DNA of 64,000 nt, from positions 1,302,001 through 1,366,000 of the forward strand of contig NZ_CP170485.1 of NCBI RefSeq assembly GCF_052055585.1. The letters are read 5' to 3'. Numbering within the stretch: the stretch's first letter is position 1; each line of letters begins with the position of its first letter. Both the position numbers and the translations under genes were made by a program. This stretch comes from Oceanicaulis sp052055585. GTDB taxonomy: Bacteria > Pseudomonadota > Alphaproteobacteria > Caulobacterales > Maricaulaceae. Shown here piece after piece: positions 23,288 to 29,908 of this stretch. The notes under the pieces were generated by a model. It did not search any database and had not been told where the DNA came from. It saw only the letters and a program-made list of their open reading frames with translations.

Positions 23288-23906
23288 GGTCGGTTCTGAA
23301 ACTACCGGCTTGTCGCCGTCCGAAATGATGACGCAATCGCAGTTCCGGCAGGAACTCACTGACGCCATCCCTCACATGCGCGCTTTTGCACGAAGTCTGA
23401 CCGGTGATGCCGCCAGTGCGGATGATCTGGCGCAGGACGCCATGATGAAGGCGTGGTCAGCGCGCGACAAGTTCAAGGCCGGCACGAATTTTCGCGCTTG
23501 GGTTCTCACGATTGTGCGCAACCAGTTCTACTCCGACAAGCGCCGGTCCTGGCGACAGGCGGAATGGGATCAGGAGCTTGCCGAGCGTACGCTGCCTGCA
23601 GTGGATAACCAGGAGCAGATTGTTGCGCTGGATGAATTGCGTCGGGGGCTGCATGAGCTGCCCGATGATCAGCGCGAAGCTCTGATCCTGGTCGGAGCAG
23701 GCGGTTACTCCTACGAAGAAGCCGCCGAGATTTGCGGCTGTGCGATAGGTACGGTGAAAAGCCGGGTGTCACGCGCCCGTCTGGCGCTTGAGGGCATCAT
23801 GAAGGCGGGGCCGGCGGCAAAGGCCAATTCCGACGGCATCGCAGCCTCGGATGCAGTTGATACGTTGCTTGATCAGGTCAGCGACCTGGCGGAACAGGCG
23901 CGCTGA
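23280..23906 (+). CDS. ecfG: General stress sigma factor EcfG
   Basis: A 208-residue ECF (group 15) sigma factor. Region 2 spans FRQELTDAIPHMRAFARSLT to AWVLTIVRNQFYSDKRR, region 4 spans LPDDQREALILVGAGGYSYE to IGTVKSRVSRARLALEG. The chosen GTG at 23280 overlaps the nepR stop and has AAAGG upstream; an ATG at 23325 is an alternative. A 25-residue C-terminal tail follows region 4. It should recognise the GGAAC-N16-CGTT sites listed here, including its own. Confidence 0.95.
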   Translation: MSKVGSETTGLSPSEMMTQSQFRQELTDAIPHMRAFARSLTGDAASADDLAQDAMMKAWSARDKFKAGTNFRAWVLTIVRNQFYSDKRRSWRQAEWDQELAERTLPAVDNQEQIVALDELRRGLHELPDDQREALILVGAGGYSYEEAAEICGCAIGTVKSRVSRARLALEGIMKAGPAAKANSDGIAASDAVDTLLDQVSDLAEQAR

Positions 23907-23908
23907 AC

Positions 23909-25609
23909 ATGCCATTCAGAGCGCGTGGGGAGATGACCGGGCGGTTGCGATTTGTGCTGGCCCTGGTTCTGGCTGTGGCGCTGTTCCCGCTTTTGCTGAT
24001 CGCCATGGCGCAAACCTGGAGCGAGGCCCGTGAAGAGCAGCGCGTCCAGCGGGATCGCATGATCATCCTGGGTGCGCTCGCAGCCTCCGAGCTCAATGAA
24101 TCTATTTCTCGCGCGCAAGGCGTTATCGACGCTGTATCGACCCGCGGCTTTGCTTTCATGAGCGCGCCGGGCGGGTGCAGTCGGGCCATGGCGCAAATCG
24201 CCAGTGGCGATAGCGTTCTGACGAATATCGCGCTGACCAATCCGGATGGTGAAATCATCTGCTCTGCGCTTGATGATGCGCAGAACCTGAGCATGGTTGA
24301 TGAGCGTTGGTACCAGCGCTTGCAGGACGGCTCGGAGCAATCGGTGTCCGGTGTTCAGCTTGGTCGTGTTTCACGTCGTCCAATTCTGGTGGTGGCGTCT
24401 CGCCTCGGGCAGGACCCGGAGTTCCGCGGGGCTGCCGCTGCGGCCATTGATGTTCTGCAGGCCTCGCGGATTCTCATCGACAATGCGATGGATGAGGGCA
24501 GCCAGGTTATCTTGCTGACACCTGAAGAGGCGCGTGAAGTTGATACCGAACGCATACTCAAGCCTGTGGCGATCGATCTTGAGGACGAACTGCTCCGGAC
24601 CGTTCTGGATGTGACCAGGCCGGAGCCTGTTCAGGTGAGAATTGATGGTCATCTGACGCCGGCCGTCATTACGCCTCTTGTCGATCAACAGCTGGCGCTA
24701 ATGCTGGTCTCACCGGCGCCCGCGGCGCAGTGGGGGCTGATCTCTGTTGCGGCGACATTCCTCGTGCCTTTGCTGATGTACGCACTGGCTCTGGCCAGCG
24801 TCTGGCTTGCGGTGGACCATTACGTACTGCGCTGGTTGGGCTATCTTCGTCGCATCGCAGCCGTATATGGCAGCGGACGTCTGGATGTCATTCCGGTTCG
24901 GGCGCGCAACGCACCGCGTGAAATCCGGGGACTTGCGGAAACCATGGCCGAAATGGCCGCTTCTCTCGAGGAGCAGCATAGCGAGCTGGAGGCTGCGGTC
25001 GAGCAACGTGGCGCGCTATTGCGCGAGATCCACCACCGCGTGAAAAACAACCTGCAGATCATTGTAAGTCTTCTCAATCTTCAGGCGGGCCGTATGTCGG
25101 ACGGGGAAGGGCGCGCAGCGCTCATGGAGGCCCGGCGTCGCATCAATGCGCTCTCGTTGGTTCACAGATCCCTTTATGAAGCGGATGACCTGCGAGCCGT
25201 TCACATGCCGGGCTTCCTGGCCGAACTGGCGATGAACCTGCAGCAGGTCAGTGATGATGGCTCACGGTCCATCAGTGTTCAGGCTGAGTGCGATGATGTG
25301 TCGTTCGAGCCCGATACCGCTGTGCCAATCGCTCTGTTCGTCACCGAGGCTGTCACGAATGCGTACAAGCACGCTTTTGAAGGGCGCAAGTCGGGGCGCG
25401 TGCTCATATCGCTTAAAGCCAGCTCCGCCGATGATCTGACCTTGAGGGTTAGTGATGATGGTGTGGGGATGTCCGAGACGGCGTCACAAGGCACCGGATC
25501 GTCTCTCATGGAAGCCTTCGCGATGCAGGTTGAAGGGGAGACCTGGTCTGAACGAAATGCAGAAGGCGGTATGGATTTCATCCTGCAGGTTGGTGAAGAA
25601 AAGAACTGA
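23909..25609 (+). CDS. PhyK-type sensor histidine kinase (HWE/HisKA_2)
   Basis: A 566-residue inner-membrane kinase. TM1 is about 13-34, a periplasmic sensor of ~240 residues (35-275) contains FMSAPGGCSRAMAQIASGD and two Cys (C90, C118), TM2 is about 276-303, then HAMP-like and coiled coil. The HisKA_2 motif REIHHRVKNNLQIIVSLLNL has H376 as likely phospho-acceptor. The ATPase part has VTEAVTNAYKHAF (N box) and VSDDGVGM (G1). It follows ecfG after 2 bp, so it is the probable PhyR kinase. The periplasmic cysteines could matter for sensing, but that is speculation. Confidence 0.92.
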   Translation: MPFRARGEMTGRLRFVLALVLAVALFPLLLIAMAQTWSEAREEQRVQRDRMIILGALAASELNESISRAQGVIDAVSTRGFAFMSAPGGCSRAMAQIASGDSVLTNIALTNPDGEIICSALDDAQNLSMVDERWYQRLQDGSEQSVSGVQLGRVSRRPILVVASRLGQDPEFRGAAAAAIDVLQASRILIDNAMDEGSQVILLTPEEAREVDTERILKPVAIDLEDELLRTVLDVTRPEPVQVRIDGHLTPAVITPLVDQQLALMLVSPAPAAQWGLISVAATFLVPLLMYALALASVWLAVDHYVLRWLGYLRRIAAVYGSGRLDVIPVRARNAPREIRGLAETMAEMAASLEEQHSELEAAVEQRGALLREIHHRVKNNLQIIVSLLNLQAGRMSDGEGRAALMEARRRINALSLVHRSLYEADDLRAVHMPGFLAELAMNLQQVSDDGSRSISVQAECDDVSFEPDTAVPIALFVTEAVTNAYKHAFEGRKSGRVLISLKASSADDLTLRVSDDGVGMSETASQGTGSSLMEAFAMQVEGETWSERNAEGGMDFILQVGEEKN

Positions 25610-25616
25610 AGAACCG

Positions 25617-25641
25617 GGAACTTCTTTCGAAGCGAAGCGTT
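25617..25641 (+). promoter_or_regulatory. EcfG promoter for the entericidin-like gene
   Basis: GGAAC (25617-25621), 16-bp spacer, CGTT (25638-25641). It lies 8 bp behind the kinase stop; start expected near 25648. Confidence 0.88.
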
Positions 25642-25670
25642 TGATAAGAGCCATAATTGAGGAGGCTGAT

Positions 25671-25808
25671 ATGAAGTACGCTATGCTTTGCGCTCTGGCC
25701 GTGACCACTCTGATCCTGACGGGCTGCAATACGATTGCAGGGGCTGGCCGGGACATTGAAGAAGCCGGCGATGCGATTGAAGATACGGCTGAAAACAACC
25801 GCAACTAG
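25671..25808 (+). CDS. Entericidin-like small lipoprotein
   Basis: A 45-residue precursor: signal peptide ending in the lipobox LTGC (Cys19), then a 27-residue mature peptide with AGAGRDIEEAGDAIEDTA, the pattern of the entericidin A/B family. In E. coli these lipoproteins are stationary-phase and stress-induced. TGAGGAGG lies before the ATG. Its own EcfG promoter and a terminator make it a monocistronic stress gene. Confidence 0.9.
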   Translation: MKYAMLCALAVTTLILTGCNTIAGAGRDIEEAGDAIEDTAENNRN

Positions 25809-25828
25809 GCTCTTCCTGGCCTGAATTG

Positions 25829-25861
25829 GAAACGGCCCCGTCTTGGACGGGGCCGTTTTCA
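25829..25861 (+). terminator. Bidirectional Rho-independent terminator
   Basis: A 13-bp stem (25830-25842 with 25846-25858, loop TTG) with TTTTC downstream; reversed, AAAACGG...TTTCC. It separates the entericidin-like gene from the convergent amidotransferase gene. Confidence 0.8.
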
Positions 25862-26536
25862 TTGGGCGCATGCCTTGATGAAGCGCCGGAACAGTCGTCT
25901 CATATCTGACCTGTATACCAGCAATTCGGGATGAAACTGCACGCCCATCCGTAAAGGCGTGTGATCTGCTTCAATGGCCTGAACGCCGCCTCGCTCCCCG
26001 CAGGCCGTGGCGTGAAAGTCCGGTGCAATCTTCCGGACGGCGCGGCGGTGAAGGCTGTTGACCATGACCGTATTGGCCGGGCTGACGGCTTGTGACAAAA
26101 GGCTCTCGCCCTGCAGCGTGACCGGCTTGCGAAAGAATGTGTATCCAAGAGGGCCGTTCGGCCAGTTCTGGGTCAGCTCCGCATCAAGTTTCTGATGCAG
26201 GTCTCCGCCATAAAACACGTTGAGCATCTGCAGGCCGCGACAAATTCCCATTACGGGAAGGTCATGGTCCCGGGCGTGTTGGAGCCAGCTGATTTCCAAA
26301 GCATCACGTTCAGGGTCAAACCGGCTTTCGACCTCGATGCTGGCGTCATAACGGCTGGGGTGGATGTCGAGCCCGCCCATCAGGATCAATCCGTCGAAAC
26401 GGCGTTCTCCTGATGTCGGCTCATGGCGCAGGCGCCGGGGTTTGCCGCCCGAGATCGAAATCACGAACCACACCAGGGCTGATAGCAGATGATCGCCTTT
26501 GGGGGCCGTCACATATGCGATTACCGGCCGGCTCAT
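25859..26536 (-). CDS. Peptidase C26-type gamma-glutamyl hydrolase/amidotransferase-like protein
   Basis: A 225-residue class I glutamine-amidotransferase fold of the PuuD/peptidase C26 type. The catalytic triad is C99 in MGICRGLQMLN, H202 and E204 in VQFHPEL; LILMGGLDIHPSRY is the family's oxyanion strand. Family members cut gamma-glutamyl amides. Its start overlaps the stop of the ATP-grasp gene by 4 bp (ATGA), so the two are coupled. A ligase that forms, and a hydrolase that breaks, a gamma-glutamyl-type bond is a plausible pair; a free-standing amidotransferase subunit feeding NH3 to the ligase is the alternative. Confidence 0.82.
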   Translation of the reverse strand: MSRPVIAYVTAPKGDHLLSALVWFVISISGGKPRRLRHEPTSGERRFDGLILMGGLDIHPSRYDASIEVESRFDPERDALEISWLQHARDHDLPVMGICRGLQMLNVFYGGDLHQKLDAELTQNWPNGPLGYTFFRKPVTLQGESLLSQAVSPANTVMVNSLHRRAVRKIAPDFHATACGERGGVQAIEADHTPLRMGVQFHPELLVYRSDMRRLFRRFIKACAQ

Positions 26537-27828
26537 GAACTCATGGAGTCAAAGCTGACTTCGGGAGGGAGTTCGCCGAATTTCATCAGATGGGAAACGA
26601 TGAACAGTGCGCCCAAAGCGGCCGCCGGGTCATCCTTCGCCAGCAAGTCCACGTCCAGCGCCGAGCGGTCCATCACCCGGTGTGTGACATCCTCCAGCGC
26701 TTCCTTGGCGGCTTTAGCGTCTGACAACGATGTGATGAACCGACCGAAATTCTTCAGGCTGAAGCCATCAGCATTCTTAAGACGGTCCCAGCTTTCCGAC
26801 AGTTGATTGGCGTATTCGCTTTCGCTGAAAGCCCCATCCACGGCTGAGGGGATCCAGGCGAGGGGAACTTGTGAACGGTAGCCGATCTCCGGCATGCCCG
26901 GTTCGGACTTCAACTCGCCATACAGCGTCAATTCTGCAAGAAGCCTCGCATAGTCCACGCCGCTCAGCGTGGAGTGGCGCAAACCTGCCCAGAAGCGCGC
27001 ATTGACCTCAATAACGACGGGAGTGTCTGCCGGATCGCCGCTCCACATGAAATCGGTCTCGAAGACACCGGTCCAACCGGTTGCTTTCGCGATCTTGCGG
27101 ATGTCGTCCTCGAACGCTTCGGTGGAAACGGTTTCCCGCACCACTCCGGCGCCGGCTTCGCGGGGTTGGTTCTCAAGATTGGTGTAGGCGGACAGGACGA
27201 GCACTTCGCTGTTATGCGCCAAGGCGCTGACGCAATAATCCTCTCCGGTTTCCAGCGACTGGGCCAGAAGCGGATATTGGTCGCCACGCTGTTTCAGATA
27301 GGCCTCATAGGCCTTCTTATCCTGAACCTTGGAGATCCCGCGCCCGCCCGCGCCGCGGCTGGGCTTCATGAGGACCGGAAAGTCCATATCCGGTCCGTTG
27401 CGCGCTTCTTCCTCCGTTTCAAAAAGTTCTGTCCGGGGCGCATTGATGTCATGCTCTTTAACCAGCTTTGCAAAATGGTGTTTGGGCGTGACCTGCTCGA
27501 TCGAGCGCTCTTCCGGGGCCGCCAGCCTGGCGTTGGAGGGCAGTTCGCTGCGATGGCGCGCCAGGGTTTCCATATCCTCAAAGCCGGGCATGACCAGGAC
27601 TGTGGCGTCAGGAAACTCCTCACAGATAGCGGCGATGTCCTTGGCGTATTTGCGCCCCTCGGAAGGTTCGCAGACCGTGCGGGTCTCGTCGCAGTACTTT
27701 GAAAATGAGAGGGCTGTCAGCCCGATCGTGTCCAGTCCGACGACCCGGTCTACGATCGGGTGGACGGATTCCGCCATGGTCAGCGCCATCAGGCTGCGAC
27801 CGTAGGTAATCAGAGCAATTGTCTTCAT
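26533..27828 (-). CDS. ATP-grasp ligase, EcfG-dependent, probably leaderless
   Basis: A 431-residue ATP-grasp protein. Residues 1-115 form a Rossmann-like pre-domain; K155 and the flexible loop GAGGRG (159-164) bind ATP; FETDFMW and PVVIEVNARFWAG carry the Mg2+ residues (E274, N276). Residues ~315-431 are a lineage-specific helical tail. ATP-grasp enzymes join a carboxylate to an amine or thiol through an acyl phosphate. The EcfG -10 ends at 27837 and the ATG begins at 27828, leaving almost no leader and no ribosome site; a Met three codons upstream would fall inside the -10 element and is rejected. Substrate unknown. Confidence 0.85.
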   Translation of the reverse strand: MKTIALITYGRSLMALTMAESVHPIVDRVVGLDTIGLTALSFSKYCDETRTVCEPSEGRKYAKDIAAICEEFPDATVLVMPGFEDMETLARHRSELPSNARLAAPEERSIEQVTPKHHFAKLVKEHDINAPRTELFETEEEARNGPDMDFPVLMKPSRGAGGRGISKVQDKKAYEAYLKQRGDQYPLLAQSLETGEDYCVSALAHNSEVLVLSAYTNLENQPREAGAGVVRETVSTEAFEDDIRKIAKATGWTGVFETDFMWSGDPADTPVVIEVNARFWAGLRHSTLSGVDYARLLAELTLYGELKSEPGMPEIGYRSQVPLAWIPSAVDGAFSESEYANQLSESWDRLKNADGFSLKNFGRFITSLSDAKAAKEALEDVTHRVMDRSALDVDLLAKDDPAAALGALFIVSHLMKFGELPPEVSFDSMSS

Positions 27829-27836
27829 GCGCGACA

Positions 27837-27861
27837 AACGCGGGAATGATCAGCGGGTTCC
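27837..27861 (-). promoter_or_regulatory. EcfG promoter for the ATP-grasp/peptidase C26 operon
   Basis: Minus-strand GGAAC (27861-27857), 16-bp spacer, CGTT (27840-27837). The expected start site (27830-27832) is 2-4 nt from the ATG. Confidence 0.88.
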
Positions 27862-27870
27862 AATTTTTTT

Positions 27871-27895
27871 GGAACCACAGGGCCGGATGCGCGTT
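27871..27895 (+). promoter_or_regulatory. EcfG promoter for the small membrane protein
   Basis: GGAAC (27871-27875), 16-bp spacer, CGTT (27892-27895). It is back-to-back with the divergent site at 27837-27861, with 9 bp (T-rich) between the two -35 elements. Confidence 0.88.
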
Positions 27896-27923
27896 TGAAG
27901 CACGAGAAGCGATGGAGCAGGAG

Positions 27924-28094
27924 ATGAAAAATCAAAAACCAAGCCCTGTTGTCCTGATCGGCGTAGCAATAATTCTGGTGCTGATCGCCACCCTGGCGAC
28001 ACTGATTTGGCAGGAAGCTCAATCTGATACGGTCGAGATCCAGTTCGGTGACGGCGAAATCCGATTTGAGACCGGGGGGCTCAAAGGGGATTGA
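27924..28094 (+). CDS. Small single-pass membrane protein (EcfG-dependent)
   Basis: A 56-residue protein I do not recognise. One transmembrane helix (VVLIGVAIILVLIATLATLIW, of which about 20 residues span the membrane) is followed by a 28-residue acidic tail with the two near-repeats VEIQFGDG and IRFETGG, likely a beta hairpin. GGAG lies 6 nt before the ATG at 27924; an in-frame ATG at 27912 would add MEQE. The EcfG promoter start lies ~22 nt upstream. Confidence 0.72.
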   Translation: MKNQKPSPVVLIGVAIILVLIATLATLIWQEAQSDTVEIQFGDGEIRFETGGLKGD

Positions 28095-28144
28095 AATCAG
28101 GGCCGGTTGTTTTTTGGCCATGATTGGGACGAATACGGTATCTA

Positions 28145-28176
28145 GGCGGCGAAGCGTATGCTCCGCCGCTCTTCTT
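28145..28176 (+). terminator. Probable Rho-independent terminator
   Basis: GCGGCG/CGCCGC stem (28146-28151 with 28164-28169) with AGC/GCT inner pairs and a short pyrimidine run TCTTCTT. It lies between the small membrane gene and tamA. Confidence 0.6.
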
Positions 28177-28204
28177 CGTGCGTATTAGGTGAACTGAGTT
28201 TTCG

Positions 28205-29908
28205 ATGGCCGCACTTCGGGCGTTTGTCCTCATGGCGATAGCCGCAAGCACCGCCACCGCTCAGGCGCAGACCGTCAATCTGAAAGACGTGCAGAACCCG
28301 ACGCTCGCCAATGCTCTCCAGTCTCTGATTGATGAGCGCTCAAAGTCAGGAAGCGCCAATACGCGCGCTTCGGCTGACCAGCTTGTTCGGTATCTGAGAT
28401 CGGAAGGTTATTACACGGCGCGCGTTATCGTTGACCAAAGCGATGACGCCCCTGTCTTCCAGGTGACGCCGGGTGAGCAATTCCATTTCACGGCGGTGGA
28501 TGTACGCGCCGGGCAACAGCAGGCGGCCCGGGACGTCGTGATGCGGTCTCTGCCGATTTCAGTCGGAGACCCGGTCCGTGCGGAGGATGTCCTTGAGGCG
28601 GAGACCGAAGGCCTGCGCGTGCTCAGAAACTCAGGCTGGCCAGACGCCCGGCTGGAAGACCGCACGGTCACTGTTGATCATGCGGACGCCAGTGGCGAAG
28701 CCCTGTTTGTCTATGATGCGGGCGTAGAAAGTCTTTACGGGGAAATTTCTCTGGAGACAGATCGCTGGCGTGAGAGCTTCGTCCGTCGCCTCTCGCCCTT
28801 TCAGCCGGGAGAGCGCGTCAGTGCAGCTGAAATGCGTACTTTTGAAGGACGGCTGGAAGCGCTTGAGAGCATTTCCAGTGCAGCTGTAACGCTAGCCGAG
28901 CCGACAGGGGCCAGCCAGCCAGAGCAACGGGGCGTGCTGGTTTCCGCCTCGCCCGCGCCGCGCCATGTGGCTGAAGCGGGCTTCAGCCTGTCCACGAGCG
29001 AAGGCGTGGGTGTGAGCGGAGCGTACCGGCGCCGTAATCTGTTTGGCGGTGACGAGACGCTGGACGTGAACCTGAACCTGGCGACCGTGCAGAGCGGCCT
29101 TCAGGTGGAGCTGAGCGCACCGCACTGGCGACGTCTGGGGCAGGCGCTGACCCTGGAGGCGAGGGCCCAGACTGAAGAAACAGACGCTTATGATTTGCTT
29201 GAAGTCGGTGTCGGTGCGCGGGTGTCCCGACCGATCACAGATGCGCTGAGCGTCTCTGTCGGAGGGGATCTGAGCGTCTCCCACAGTGAGAACGAGACTT
29301 TGGACCTCAATGTCTACACTGGCTCTGTCTCCGTGGGCGCAGTCTGGGACCAGCGTGACAGTGCCATTGCGCCAACACAGGGCAATCTTGTGTCGCTGGA
29401 GGTATCGCCCACCGTTCTGGCGGGAGACGCGTCATCCACCTATTTCAGGACCATCGGGGAAGGGCGCACCTATCAAAGGCTGACATCCTCTCTGATCATC
29501 GCCGGTCGCTTGCGGGCCGGGGGACTCGTCGGAGCTCCGCTCGAGACCCTTCCTCCAGAACAACGCTTCTTTGCAGGCGGTGGCGGTTCGGCGCGCGGTT
29601 ATGACTACCAGTCGCTATCCCCACGCAATGAAGAGGGGGACCTGATCGGCGGCCGGTCTATCGTTGAATCCAGTCTTGAACTGCGCTGGCGGCGCTCCCG
29701 CCGGTGGGGTGGGGTGTTATTTGTGGATTCCGCTGCGGCCGGACGGGATGAAACACCTGATTTCGGCGCTGTCCGGAGCGCGGTCGGCGTGGGCCTTCGA
29801 TACTATCTCGACTTTGCGCCTTTACGGCTTGATATCGCGACCCCGCTGGATCCTGATTCCACAGATGCCGAGATACAGCTCTATATCGGGCTGGGAGAGG
29901 CGTTCTGA
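28205..29908 (+). CDS. tamA: Outer-membrane translocation factor TamA (Omp85 family)
   Basis: A 567-residue Omp85 protein: signal peptide (1-19, ending TATAQA), three POTRA-like domains (about 40-270), and a 16-strand barrel domain (about 275-567) with the Omp85 lid-lock motif in FFAGGGGSARGYDYQSLSP (RGY) and a C-terminal Phe. With TamB it forms the TAM envelope complex, which acts in outer-membrane protein insertion and lipid traffic. The stop overlaps the tamB start (TGATG). Confidence 0.93.
   Translation: MAALRAFVLMAIAASTATAQAQTVNLKDVQNPTLANALQSLIDERSKSGSANTRASADQLVRYLRSEGYYTARVIVDQSDDAPVFQVTPGEQFHFTAVDVRAGQQQAARDVVMRSLPISVGDPVRAEDVLEAETEGLRVLRNSGWPDARLEDRTVTVDHADASGEALFVYDAGVESLYGEISLETDRWRESFVRRLSPFQPGERVSAAEMRTFEGRLEALESISSAAVTLAEPTGASQPEQRGVLVSASPAPRHVAEAGFSLSTSEGVGVSGAYRRRNLFGGDETLDVNLNLATVQSGLQVELSAPHWRRLGQALTLEARAQTEETDAYDLLEVGVGARVSRPITDALSVSVGGDLSVSHSENETLDLNVYTGSVSVGAVWDQRDSAIAPTQGNLVSLEVSPTVLAGDASSTYFRTIGEGRTYQRLTSSLIIAGRLRAGGLVGAPLETLPPEQRFFAGGGGSARGYDYQSLSPRNEEGDLIGGRSIVESSLELRWRRSRRWGGVLFVDSAAAGRDETPDFGAVRSAVGVGLRYYLDFAPLRLDIATPLDPDSTDAEIQLYIGLGEAF

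Noticed and set aside
25671..25808. Entericidin toxin/antidote pair as a toxin-antitoxin module
   Set aside because: Only one such gene is present at the site, with its own promoter and terminator; no partner gene.
27829..27837. A start codon three codons upstream for the ATP-grasp protein
   Set aside because: It would lie within the -10 element of the EcfG promoter, upstream of the expected transcript start.
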